DNA of 64,000 nt from Macrocybe gigantea (lineage: Eukaryota; Basidiomycota; Agaricomycetes; Agaricales; Callistosporiaceae): assembly GCA_011319805.1 (NCBI GenBank), contig SJRY01000076.1:62001-126000 (forward strand), read 5' to 3'. The notes below the pieces were generated by a model. The model had not been told where the DNA came from, did no database searches, and saw only the letters and a list, made by a program, of their open reading frames with translations. Numbering within the stretch: position 1 is the first letter of the stretch; every line of letters starts with the position of its first letter. This document shows positions 10,363 through 25,203 of the stretch, piece after piece. The position numbers and the translations under genes were made by a program.

Positions 10363-10720
10363 ATGCCCAACGAAGACCGCGTTGCGGAGATCAAAGGTTC
10401 GTATGTGACGATACGTGGCATGCTATAGGCCCGTTTGCGAAATCTTATCCTACTTCCACCCAGCAAAGCTAAAGGAGCGCGACGACTTTATCCGAGAGTC
10501 GTGGGTCCGCGCTATGGAAGCCAAGCTCGTCCGTGAGGAGCTGGAGAAATGCCAGCTTGCGGAGGGTGTTAATCATTACGAGAACTGCAAGTGGCTGTCG
10601 GAAAAATACCTCGCAATGCTGAGAGCGAACAAGGTGCGTCCCACGAGTCTCTTGTTCCCGGCAATGCAGCGGTTCTGACCAGTTCGTCAGGTCCAAGGAT
10701 ACAAGCGTATTGACGTCTGA
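10363..10720 (+). CDS. Complex I 12-kDa / NDUFB10-like subunit
   Basis: Exons 10363-10396, 10464-10633 and 10691-10720 give 77 residues. The core REELEKCQLAEGVNHYENC followed by KWLSEKYLAML and QGYKRIDV matches the fungal 12-kDa NADH:ubiquinone oxidoreductase subunit, the relative of animal NDUFB10 (PDSW). Two cysteines spaced as C-x(10)-C fit the twin-Cys helix of that subunit. It would be an accessory subunit on the membrane arm at the intermembrane-space face. It has no cleavable presequence, as usual for the family. The assignment is from pattern memory and is strong for this short protein. Confidence 0.85.
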
Positions 10721-11038
10721 TTTATTCTTGAAATGTATTAGATTCCTTCAGGCAATAGTCTTTGACCGGAATAGACAACCGCACCTCAAAACCATGGATT
10801 GAAAAACGGGTTTCCCTTGTCTGTCCATTTAATTTCACACACTCACATCATGAAATGGCTATCGATAAAGATATTTCGTTGTCAACCCCCTTAACACCCG
10901 GGAAATGCCAATGAACACCAAGATTCAAGCGGGGCGATACTCGCTTGCTACCATCCTCTCCGTTCTGCACGCCGCATGTCTACCGGGGATAACAGACAAT
11001 AAGCGTCAAAAGGTCCGTTTTCAGGCAAGCATCGCAGA
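10721..11038. other. Convergent intergenic region
   Basis: 318 bp between two gene 3' ends. No feature seen. Confidence 0.4.
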
Positions 11039-12597
11039 CTACAACCCAAAATGCCCGCTGCCCATGAGCCAATAAAATGCGACCACCACCAGGCCCGCGG
11101 CCAACGTTGCGAGAATGGCCGAGACATGTGTCAGGGTCGCTCGATCTACACTTGAGGATCTGAGGGAAAATCCGCAAAAATGTGTCGGAGGTCCCCAATA
11201 GCAGACAACTAAGATTCCAAGGAAGGAGCTGGAACTTACGATGGTGACGTCCCCCCACTGGCTGAGGAAGGTGATAATGATCGGGTGGAACTTGAGGTTG
11301 AGGAGCCTGTCCCCTCGGAGTTGCCCACAGTAGCGGAAGAGTTCATGGCCTTGGTCGTGTTGCTTTGCAACACCCAAGTGATGCCACCTATGACATGAGA
11401 GAGAAACAAATTGTCCTTCAAAGGTCCTTGAGCCGCATGTAAGAGCGCCTTGAGATATAGTGACCTGCCTTCCATGTTTCGTTCAGATGACCCAAACTCG
11501 TATAGAAACTTCGCCCGGCGATGCCTCCATTGTCGACGCCTGCGCCTCTCGTTTGAAACCAGGCTTTCAAAGCCAGAAAGTGAGTCGTTGAAGGAGACGG
11601 TGAAAAGGATATGTAGAGCGGACCTATAGGATGAGGAGAGCCTTGATCGAATTTCCTGGGGCCGTCATCTGAGATGGATAATACATGCTTGTCGTCGGTC
11701 CCGTCGAGCAATCAATTGCGAACATTAAACGCACCGACATAGCTCGACTCGTTCGCAGCTAATACGACCGTCGCGCCAATCGCCCGAGGGTCCGATTTGA
11801 AATTATACCTACGATAGATAACAACGTTTGAAAACGCTTCGGAGGGCGGCCAGAACGTACATCTCGTCTTGGACTTGCCAAGCCGCCGGCAACATGTTGG
11901 TGCTCGGGTGCGAAGCATCGACGACATCGACCGTCTGTGGTGTCATCCATACCAACTATTGGTCATTCCGCTGCGAGACCTCGCTGGACAATCATACGCA
12001 CAGCATTTTGCAAGGCCGGATGATAATCGAAGTATGCGCCTGTAAAGCCGGGGCATGAGTGCGTCGACCGACATTCATATCAGGCAACTAAAACTCACCC
12101 AGTTCGCGACCATAGAACGTGGTATTCACCAATGTGTCTGAAGCGGAATGGATTCCGACAAAGTTTCCGCCAGAATCAAGATATTTCTGGAACGCCGTCT
12201 TGCCTGCATCATCGAGGACTGGGAACGCGTCATGAGAACTTTGAGAACTTGGAAGGTATTGAAAGAACTCAGAGGCCCCATGACCCGCGTAAAAGCTAGT
12301 CACTCTACGAGCCACGCAGCACATACCTTCGCCAGTGGTGCTCAGGAACAAAATGGCGTCGTATTGAGCCAAATTCGCGTCGTTGAACTTGGACTGATCT
12401 TCGGTATTGTCGAACTGGATGTTGCTCTGCAGCCCGATCGCTTTCAATGCGTTGATTGCGGTGGGAATGGAGTCATGGCGGAACCTCTGCGTCGTGGAGT
12501 AAATGAGAATGCGCGCCGACGGCGCCGACTGGCTGAGCACATAGGGAGCGAGCAGCAGAACGAAGAGCAGCCGTAGAATATTGAGCGTGGTGGTCAT
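11039..12597 (-). CDS. Secreted, membrane-anchored ThuA-like protein
   Basis: Nine exons: 12327-12597, 12099-12218, 12002-12039, 11861-11934, 11735-11808, 11624-11668, 11465-11563, 11240-11426 and 11039-11159; 342 residues, all in phase. A signal peptide (ILRLLFVLLLAPYVLS) is followed by the ThuA fold, a class I glutamine-amidotransferase-like fold seen in trehalose-utilisation proteins: RILIYSTTQRFRHDSIP, FVGIHSASDTL, HPSTNMLPAAW, GAGVDNGGIAGRSFYTSLGH. A Ser/Thr-rich linker then leads to a C-terminal membrane helix (ILATLAAGLVVVAFYWLM) with a short tail. The topology suggests a cell-surface protein with the domain outside. The substrate is unknown; sugar metabolism is only inferred from the domain name. 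ATG 12612 is an alternative start 15 nt upstream. Confidence 0.85.
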
Positions 12598-12986
12598 GGC
12601 TGGACGGACCACACCTGATTTACATAGAGATCCCGTTATAACGCTCGCAGCCAGACACGACTCTCACAATGAGGTTTTGATACTCCCTACGCTTAGAATC
12701 TGGTACGTACTTCAACTGCGTACGTGCTCACCGAGCCTTACAATGCCACTGTCACCAACTTCATCTTCGTCAAACGTCGAGTTAGGCTATTGTGGCAGAA
12801 TGAAGTGGAAGAATGGGGAATGATTACAGTCTGCATTATAACAAAGTAAATTAACAACCGACGATGATGGGGTATTGATTATATGCATGTGATCGCTACG
12901 CTATGAAAACAAGGGAAGGGAAATCGTAATGTCATGGGCGGGGTGCTGCAAAGGCAAAATTCCTAAGGAGTGGGAGTGTTTTCAGA
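12598..12986. other. Intergenic, tandem genes
   Basis: 389 bp between the end of the DnaJ gene and the start of the ThuA-like gene (both minus). Nothing recognised. Confidence 0.4.
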
Positions 12987-14866
12987 TCATTGCGTTCGGC
13001 ATTCAGGCCCCTGAGGGTTGAAGTCGTCGCTGTCATCATCATCATTATCATCTTCATCCACCCAATCGTCATCGTTGCCACCACCGAACTGCGATGAAAA
13101 GTCAAAGAAGTCTGGGCCAGCCGGGAAAGATCGCGAACGCACATCCACAATGTCGCTTTCCTCAAAGTTTGCGTCGTCGACGATCGCATGATTACCGGCT
13201 GTGTCTTCTCTTTTCGGTGGTAGGAGCGCTGCTAGGGTCTATCAAGCAGGTGCAGGATGAGACTACGGTGCCTGCATCAAATAAACAGCTGGAACCGCAC
13301 CGCTCGATCTACCGTATTCAACCATTGGGCGTCCGGCATTTCGATGTTCAAGATGATATAGAGATCTCCTCTTTCATCCGGGCGTTTGTAGATTGGCATG
13401 CCCTCTCCACGCAGCACGATGCATTGGTCCGGTTTGACTATTTTGCTGGGTGGACTAGACACTTTAATGCCCCGCCCGTCAAGATGCGTTAAAAGAACAC
13501 GGGAGAACCCAAACAACGCCTCAGATAGCGTGATCGTAATCCGTGTCAGCAGGTCGCTTCCCGAACGTTCGAATGTTGAATGCGGGCTTGCTTTCAAGAC
13601 GAAGACCACGTCACCAGGTGGCATGCCGGGCTATGAACCGAATGTTATTGCTATGACTCTAGCATCGCCAACGTCAACTTACTGTTTGGTCACCGGCGCC
13701 GCTTAGCACTATCCGCTGACCATGTGTCATTCCCTTCTCGATGTACAGTTCCCGTCTGTCCTTCTCAGAAACCGTTTTTGTGCCTTTACATTTTTTGCAT
13801 CTGCAAAAGATCAGGGAAATGAGCACCGTAGGTACTCTCAGGAGAGTGGATGCATACCTATCCTTTTCCTTCAACTTCTCCCCCGAGCCTTGACAATCAT
13901 GACATTTAACTCGCGAGACGCCGAACTGAGCGGGCGTAATCTGAGAAGAGAAAGCGTCAGGATGGAAACAGGGAAGAAGAAATAGTGGTGACTAACCTGA
14001 GTTTGAACAAACTTCCAACCTTTTCCTTCACAAGTGGAACACGCCTTCGCCTTCGCATGCCCCGAGCGCCAGTCCTTAATAAAAAGTCGAAAGGTGCATT
14101 AGTGACCAGCTTGCAGAAAGTCAAAGGACGACGAACCCTTTGCAGACGCCACACACGACTTCCTTTTCCATGTTCATCTTCACTGTTTTCCCGTTGTAAA
14201 GGTCCTCTAACGTCACCTCATATTCGATGACGGAATCATCGCCCTTTCGACCTCGAGCACCTCTGAAGGCAGGTCCGTCGAATCCGAACATATCCGCGGT
14301 AAAGAATTGTGCAAATAGGTCTGCTGCATCCATACTCGGTCCTCCCGAATTGCCCTTGAGCCCATCCATGCCATGCATATCATAGATCTCTCGCGATTGG
14401 GAGTCGCTCAGGATCTCGTATCTGTTGAAAATTGGGTCAGTCTAACTTTTGGTTCAGCTTTCAGAGTAGAAACGAGAAGGATCGTACGCGGCGGCCATCT
14501 CCTGAAATTTCTTGCTGGCTTCTGGGTCATTGATGTTTTTATCCTAGATCCAGACAGTCTGTTAAAAGCGCCACACGACACAAATACCGACATACGGGAT
14601 GGTGTTCTTTTGCCTAAAAGATGTTCAAGCTCTAACGAAGGATACATGATTGGTAGAAGTAAGAACCTTTTTCATATACGCTTTCCTGATCTCGCCTGAA
14701 TTGTTTGGGGTACAGCATTCAGCACTCGGTACAGAACACTGATGAGGAGCTTTTACCTTCTGTGGCATTGGGGGACACCCCCAAAAGGTTATACAGCTCG
14801 GTATCCACTGGCACTAGACACGTATATCAGGCAAGAGGTATCATTCAGAGAACATACATGCATACT
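12987..14866 (-). CDS. Type I DnaJ (Hsp40) of the Ydj1/Mas5 class, with an apparent 1-nt frameshift
   Basis: Proposed exons: 14866 (single base of the ATG), 14757-14813, 14667-14695, 14596-14613, 14488-14543, 14137-14421, 13997-14074, 13858-13940, 13683-13800, 13301-13630 and 12987-13238. The J domain (ELYNLLGVSPNATE...AKEHHPDKN) has its HPD motif split by an intron. Zinc-finger repeats CGVCKGTGARG, CSTCEGKG, CHDCQGSG and CKKCKGTK follow, then the C-terminal peptide-binding domains. The end CRTQ is a CaaX-like farnesylation box as in Ydj1. Exon 13997-14074 is one base short: the ARG end and the following HAKAKACSTC are in different frames, meeting at the G run 14060-14063. The start codon appears divided by the first intron (A|gtatgc...ctag|TG). 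Role: co-chaperone that delivers clients to Hsp70 in the cytosol and on organelle surfaces. Confidence 0.9.
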
Positions 14867-15241
14867 GCGGGGCGCGTGGTGTAATGGGAAGCCGAAGGAT
14901 GGGCCAGACGCGCACGAACACGCCAAGAACGCGAAAACTTTTTGTAGCGGAGATTCAAATACGCCTTACACCCTCAACGTCTGGTAAGTCCTTGTCGCCA
15001 TTTTCTGGAGACTACGTGATGGCCTATGCATATTGCTTATCTGCATTGTCTGAACTGGGACACGCCAGAACTGTCGACATTGATACTCTGACTTTCAGCA
15101 TTCGTGCACATCGCTGTGTACTAATCGCTAACTTGTTTACTGCAGGCATGCCAACTCTCTAACAGCGCAAAGCTTGCGTTGTAAATACGTCGTGACTGAC
15201 GTCGACGGCCTGCTAATGCGACCAGCATCCAAACCCACTCA
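14867..15241. other. Divergent intergenic region, DnaJ / RCM1
   Basis: 375 bp. Holds the 5' ends of both genes. No clear core promoter motif. Confidence 0.4.
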
Positions 15242-17145
15242 ATGAACTTCTACTTCGAGGCCGCAAAAACTCTCGACCGCCTAAATGCCAAGGAGGGTTC
15301 GATCAAGAGCCTTATTGCCATCCTGCCAGAGAGAGACAGGAAGAGGACTGCGGCGCTGGTGATAGAAACGCTGAAATGTAAGAATGAAAACTTCCAACGT
15401 TTAAGATGCTTTTCGCATAGACGTGCCTTCGCAGATAAAGCCGTCTTGATCGATGTCATAAATGAGGCTGGCCTCATGAAACAAGAGCGAAAGAAGCTCA
15501 CCTCGTTGAACTTGGCCCTCGTTCTTGTGCATGACCTGTTGCTGTCGAGTGGTATACAGGCAGGAGACGGACCCATCAAGCAAGCGGTACTAAGGCACAA
15601 GACCCGTCTTCGTGGAGAGTTCCAGAAGATCAAAATTAAACGCGGGATTCAATCTAATGAGTCTTTGGCGCAGAACGAGGACGAGCCAGCATGTCGGTCC
15701 CTGTTTTCGGTTTCATTGAAGAACTTTCCTTACCCTATTTCTGCAATATATAGCACGAATACCGCGTTATGTCAGGGTCAACACCTTAATGTGGACCACC
15801 GCAGAGGCAGTTGATTATTTTCTCTCTCGTGGTTTCACACTTTCAGATCCCTTTGCATCAAAGTAGGTTTTTAAAGGGTTTCTTGAACATGCGTTCACAG
15901 TCTTTCGGGATAGAACGGGGTTCAAAAAGGATGATCATATTCCTGAATTACTAGCTTTCTCCCCTCAAACATCTTTACTGGACGATCCTTCCTACAAGAA
16001 CGGCAAGATCATACTACAGGACAAGGCCTCGTGCTTTCCTGCCGCTGTCCTGAGTCCTCCAAACTCAGATGACAGCTTCGTGATTGATGCCACGGCGGCA
16101 CCTGGGAACAAGACGACCTACCTCAGTGCGCTAATGAAAAACAATGGAAAGGTACATCGATCAGCAGATATATCCAGGATTGTTAGGGGTTAGATCTGCT
16201 GATGAGTGTCCATTGACAGCTCTTGGCCTTTGAGAGAGACAAGAAGCGATACTCGACCCTCAAAGCCATGGTGTCTAAAGCTGGCTGCAAAAATGTGGAG
16301 ACGGTGAATGCAGATTTCCTTTCCGTCGACCCTCAGGATCCGAAATATCGAAGTGTGACGCATATGTGAGCATATCGGGTGTATCCCGAGCATCAGTGTG
16401 TGTTGATCTGACATATCGCCTGCAGTCTTCTCGACCCTTCCTGCAGCGGCTCAGGCATCGTCAATAGACTGGACTACCTCCTCGAACAAGGTTATCCCCC
16501 TTTTATCCATAAAGGAATGTGTCATGTCGCTGATACCGATATACCTATCTGTTTAGCGTCTGAGAATGATGTTGATCGCCAAGATCGACTCAACAAATTG
16601 TCTGCCTTCCAACTGATGATGGTGAAGCATGCCATGAAGTGTGCGTGGATTCGCTATGAGATGATGCCGCACGTCTAGGACTTATTTCTTTGAGGGTTCT
16701 CCGTCTTTTCACCCCTTTGAACCGAATCTTAGTTCCTGGCGTTCAGAAAATCGTGTATTCGACGTGTAGCGTGCACGCGACTGAAAATGAGCACGTTGTC
16801 CGTGGCTCGCTCATCTCCGATGAAGCGAAAAACGGAGGGTTTTCTTTAGCCCCGCCCAGTGAGGTTCTGCCCGGCTGGAACCGCAGAGGAATCCCTGAAG
16901 AACTGGATATCCCCGGTATGACAGCTCGATCGTCTCGCTCTGGTTTATACTAACAGTTGAAAGCAGGCCATGCCTCGTCGTTACTGCGCTGCTCGCCAAG
17001 TGAAGATGGCACGAACGGCTTTTTCGTGTCTTGCTTCGTGAGAAGCGTTGGCCTTCCTCATAAACGAACAATAGACGAGATCGATAAAGATGATCAGAGT
17101 AAGCATTTGCCGAAGCAGAGAAGGAAGAAACAGAAAAATCCATGA
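15242..17145 (+). CDS. RCM1: NSUN5/Rcm1-type rRNA cytosine-5 methyltransferase
   Basis: Nine exons: 15242-15377, 15435-15692, 15754-15862, 15914-16151, 16220-16365, 16426-16490, 16557-16640, 16733-16915 and 16967-17145; 465 residues, all in phase. The N-terminal segment MNFYFEAAKTLDRLNAKEGS is typical of Rcm1/NSUN5. The SAM-binding motif is DATAAPGNKTTYL. Motif IV reads LLDPSCSGSG and motif VI YSTCSVHATENE, which hold the two conserved cysteines (release and nucleophile). The tail is Lys/Arg-rich (KQRRKKQKNP), fitting a nucleolar protein. Family knowledge: methylates one cytosine in the large-subunit rRNA (C2278 in yeast). Convergent with the splicing factor gene downstream. Confidence 0.92.
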
Positions 17146-17560
17146 ATGGTATGCATACGGTTGTTCATCCTAGATGGTCAACTTCTCACAAAATTGAAGT
17201 ATCCACCCAGTTGCGTAGTAGAGATAGATGGTTGAATACACTCATCCTCTCGCAACCAAAATATACAATCTGACATGTTCAAAGTTGGTTGAGTAAAAAA
17301 GACTACGCTAAGGGCGCTAACAATACATAGACGACGCTGTGATATCAGTCGTAGACTGTCAGCGAGACCCTGACGATAGTCGTATACCTGTCAACTGGCC
17401 ACCCTCCTGATCAAAAAAGTGAAGGCGTCCATGCGAAGGAGAAAGGCAATATCGAAGTGCTGTCAACGAATTGGAAAGAGTAGAGAGGTGTGAGACTGCT
17501 GTTCGATTCTTTAGTGCTATTACCGCATGTTAGAAGGTGAAGAAGAGAAGGCGAGAGTGA
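17146..17560. other. Convergent intergenic region
   Basis: 415 bp between the RCM1 and branchpoint-binding protein 3' ends. No feature seen. Confidence 0.4.
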
Positions 17561-19412
17561 TTAGGTGGTCTGCTGCTGTGCGTATTGCCCCTGGTAGTAA
17601 GCTGCGTAGTTCGGATAATCTTGAGGCTGCTGATAACCGGTCGATTGGTATCCTGGCCACTGACTGGCAGAGCCGTAGGCGCCAGCTTGTGCGCCATAGC
17701 CTGCACCATAAGGTTGAGGGGGGCGATAACCACCCATTTGTGACTGCTGCACGTTAGGCTGTATCCAAGCTTCAGGTCGACGCCAAGGAGGAATGTTGGA
17801 CCCGCCCGCAGTGATGTCGTGACCTAGACCCGGTGTAGCCCAAGACGGCTTGGCGGGGTCATGCGAAGCGCCATTGCCCTCTCCGAGCTCCGCCATCAAG
17901 CTAGCGTACTCCGAGTCAAAACCACTTCTATTCAGCTGCGGAGGTGTAGGTCCTGCGGTCTGCACGGCATTAGGGTCCTTGTTGACAGTGCAGTCGCGAG
18001 CCATGTGCCCGGCGCTTCCACAAACTCGACAAATGATGTTAGCAGTAAAGTTACGTTGCTCCGGACAATCGTATTTGCGATGTCCAACCCCACCACAATT
18101 TTGGCAAATCTGGTTTTCATCGTCGCGAAGAGTACCATTCAATGCTGCAAGTTCGCGAAGCTGGTTACGCTTGTGATCATTTTGGCCTTCAGGCGTGGAT
18201 GCGGCCTACGAAATTATAAGACGTATTGTTCAAGAATAAAGTCACAAAAAACATACCGTTTCAATAACTTTGTTAATCATCCTGACACAGGCCGCGACTT
18301 TATCCTCAGAATCTGCGATGACTAAGCAGTGAAGATCTTCTTCCGCGTCTTCTGCATATTGATCAGGTCGAGCTTTCCCTTCCTTTACGCTGCCCTTGCC
18401 ACGAATACTAATCTTGGCACCACTCTCGCGCTCCATCTTTTTCAGACTGTTGCCGCGAGGACCAACCAGTAATCCAAAGAAATTGATCTCGGGAAACTCC
18501 TTGACAGGAATGTAGACTTTCTCAGAGGGACGTTGAGAACGCTTTTGTTGGTGATATTCAACAGGTGGACGAAAGTTAGGATCATTCTTCATGGCTCGGT
18601 CGACTAGCCTGATACGTTCGTCCTCGAGCTTCTTGCGGTATCGCACCTCGCGTGTGTTCGTCCGTCTACCATGGGCATCATATGTTGGTGGGGGAGAAGG
18701 TGATCTAAGAAACAAGCGATAAGTGTATGCGGTCGAGACATATCGCCTAGTCCAAGACATACCTTTCGCGTTCTGGAGGTACAAAATCATTTAAGCGAAG
18801 TTTGCGGTTAATCTCTTCCAATCGGAGGTGAATAGCGTAGTTGTCAAGCTGAGCCTGAGAAACACCGGCCGCAGATATTGCAGTCGGTAAACCGGGGATA
18901 TCAGTTTTAGCTTCTCCCCAACGGCTACGCCGTTTTCGAGGGGCGTTAGAATCAACTAAGGGAGTAATAGAACGAGCAAGGGTTAGTACAACAGTTAGTA
19001 CAGTTCATGGTAAACTGGATGGCAGGCAATGCCTATCCAAGGTTAGCTTTCAACGACGAGTTTGAAGCTATGTTGATCAAATAAAAATAGGACTATGGAG
19101 TCCTCAGTCAATATCGAGCCGTTTTCCCTTACCTTTTGGGTCGCCCGTACTTGGTGATTCTTCTCTACCCCGTTTGCCGGGGCTATCGTGATCCTGCTGA
19201 TACTGGTGTCTGGGGTACGCAGAAGGGGAGGGTTGCGCGAGCTGGGGCGGAGCAGTATCTTCGACAGGCGCAGGCCCAAAACGCCGGCGTTGTCCAAGAG
19301 GCACTGGTACGACCGATATCCGTCAGCAAATCCAAAACCCAAAAAAAATTAGAACAAAGAAATGATTACCATCGTTCGTGCCGGTTACTTGCTGGGTTGC
19401 GGGTCGCCACAT
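17561..19412 (-). CDS. Branchpoint-binding protein (SF1/Msl5/BBP)
   Basis: Five exons: 19370-19412, 19133-19303, 18763-18955, 18257-18704 and 17561-18205; 499 residues, in phase. The motif RKRRSRWGE near residue 75 is the U2AF-ligand motif. The KH-QUA2 domain includes [20 protein letters not shown] and [16 protein letters not shown]. Two CCHC zinc knuckles follow ([14 protein letters not shown] and [14 protein letters not shown]). The C-terminus is rich in Gly, Tyr, Gln and Pro ([19 protein letters not shown]). It recognises the intron branch site in the early spliceosome. It is divergent from the XPB gene with 199 bp between start codons. Confidence 0.95.
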
Positions 19413-19611
19413 CGTATATGTTTAACCAAGAAATAACAAGATTACAGCGGTCACAACGAGGGAGTGATGAGCGTTGTGTATAACGATGAAAAATGACACC
19501 TGTCCATTTGACATTGAAATTGAAACTCCGCTTCAAATATTTGCTTACTCATCAAGAGATGACCTCAGCAGTGCTAAGCCTCTGCTCCAGTCATCCATCT
19601 CTGCAAGTGCC
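19413..19611. promoter_or_regulatory. Shared divergent promoter, BBP / XPB
   Basis: 199 bp separate the two ATGs, so both 5' UTRs and promoters must lie here. No TATA box seen, as expected for housekeeping genes. Confidence 0.55.
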
Positions 19612-23092
<3,481 letters not shown>

Positions 23093-23551
23093 ACGCTGAT
23101 GTTCGGGACATTCGGACGCACAGCCTATTGCGCTTTGAAGGGGTGTTGTTGGATCAGGAATGATTGGACGGTACGGACCTCGTGATAAGGACGTGTCCTC
23201 GTTGATTGAATCTAGCGTAGAATCTGACTAATATTTGGAGTAAAAAGAACCGTTGAGAATTATGTGAAACAGACAATGCATTGAGTTGCAGTCTGAGACA
23301 CGGTGTAATAATTTTGCACGACACGGCAGCTGCGCGCAGGTGGGATGGAGTGGATCGTTGCAATCGGGCCAGACCAAGCTTTATTTAATCCGATCGTAGA
23401 CGAAGGGGAGGGGAGACTACAAAAAAGGTATGTCAAGATTCGATCAATCCGATGAACTACGGAGGTCCTTTTATATGCTCGCTTAGCTACCCAATAAGCA
23501 ACAATCTCCCTCCACCATCGCTTTTGTCTCTCCTACACCCCACGTCCTTAG
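23093..23551. other. Intergenic, XPB to bZIP gene
   Basis: 459 bp. A TATATG element at 23472-23477 lies about 75 bp before the bZIP ATG and may be its TATA box. Nothing else recognised. Confidence 0.4.
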
Positions 23552-24670
23552 ATGTCTTCAAAGCGCGGTCGCAAGAGAAATGACAACCTCCCTCCAAACC
23601 GTGCCAGAGACGTCCAACGAGCGTTTCGTGCCCGGCGCGCTGCCCATTTGCAGGTATGTCATCCTCGCCGAATATGTGAAATTTCCATTAATTCCATTTG
23701 CACTCACTTTTTCAAATAGGCTTTGGAACAGAGAGTATCCGAGCTAGAGGCGGAGAACAGCCAACTGAGGGAGTTGGTTAACTGGCCTCCAGCCGACCGA
23801 CCACCCTTGGGGAAGGGACCTACGGGCAAGGATAAGCCCAAGACCTATGAAAGTCCCACCGCAGCTAGCAGTGTCGCTGCTGCTGTCGCCTCATCCTCAT
23901 CTCACCGCGTCGACTATTTCCCCAGTCGCGATTCGTCCTCGGCGGATTCGCCTCCGTCTACACGCACCAGCTCACTTTCCCCGGCCGCGGCCACCGCCAC
24001 TCCCTCCTCCCGTCCGATGCAGGTCATCAGCAGCGGTTCGTGGGACCACACACTCATGATGCACGAGCACCAGTCCGACATGCCTAGTTCTTCTGATCCA
24101 GCATATCAGCTGGCTCCCATGTCTACGTCTTTGCCGTCAAAGACGACACTGCATTATGCATACGATGGTTCCATGCCCTCATCGTCCCGCAATCCGTTAC
24201 CACCGTCCAATAGCATCTATATGGCGTCGCAGACCCACTACACCAGCGCCAACGATCGTTCCATCGCTGGGCCCTACAGCAGTCAAAGCTTCGTCATGCG
24301 TAGCAATGATAGCCTCAGGGATCCCCATTCGCGCCATCATGATCCGTACACACAGTCCCCGTACGCGCCGCACGAGTCTTCAAGCACCCTGCATTCCCAC
24401 AGCCCGCCTCCGCCGTCCACAACGCCGGTACATGGGCACGGCGATGCCGGACATAGAGAGTCCCCCATTCCGTACACCCATCGACGTACACTCACTGAAT
24501 CCCAGAATTTCTCCATCGGGCAAGGATTCCCCCACCTTCCTAATCCTGCCCAGTTTCAGCAAAATGTGCGACAACCTGACCTACACCGATTGCATGACAA
24601 CAATGCGCACCAGACACAATCGTACCGAGTTGCATATGGCCCCGATGGTCGCATAAATTCATTGCCCTGA
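23552..24670 (+). CDS. bZIP-like transcription factor with a variant basic region
   Basis: Exons 23552-23653 and 23720-24670; 350 residues. A basic segment (RGRKRNDNLPPNRARDVQRA followed by FRARRAAHLQ) runs into a coiled coil (ALEQRVSELEAENSQLREL), the layout of fungal Yap/Pap-type bZIP proteins. The intron falls at the basic/zipper border. The QRAFR core is present, but the invariant Asn that sits four residues before that Gln in Yap proteins is Ala here; the nearest Asn is two residues further upstream. The remaining ~280 residues are Ser/Pro/His-rich low complexity with Tyr, typical of an activation region. Likely a nuclear regulator; DNA target unknown. Confidence 0.8.
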
Positions 24671-25203
24671 CGGCCTTCTCCATTGATCCCTTTTTGGCTT
24701 CCGGCATATTTTTAATATTAGGACTAATTCATACCAACGACGACAAGTCCACAAACGAACCCTGTATTGTTACAATTCGTTTTTCCTTTCGCCCGCTATC
24801 ACTGGTATCTTAGAACGAGTGACTCTATTTTGTCCCTTACTCTACATACAACAGACACATCTATTTCTGATCCTCCTGGTGTGGGCGCTCCGGACATAAG
24901 GCTATATCTTTATGCCGGCCGCCTCCTGACTTGACATGATGCTTACATGCATAATTTGGACCTTGTGCGCCACAAAGGTACTTGTGAGACAATCATCAGT
25001 GTAACCCCTTTTGTGACACGTGCGCCCCTGCATGCCAAAGCCAAGTAAATCATTAACAATTTCGGTATACACATATCATTCCATGGTATCGATTAAGCCA
25101 ACGTAGGATTCCAACGCCACACCAGCAGTGGGATGTATTGTTGGCACTCTGTCAATCAATCGGGGCATGAAACGTCAAGGGCGGGTTATGGCCCTAACAC
25201 CGT
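24671..25203. other. Convergent intergenic region
   Basis: 533 bp between the bZIP and UNG1 3' ends. AT-rich, no feature seen. Confidence 0.4.
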
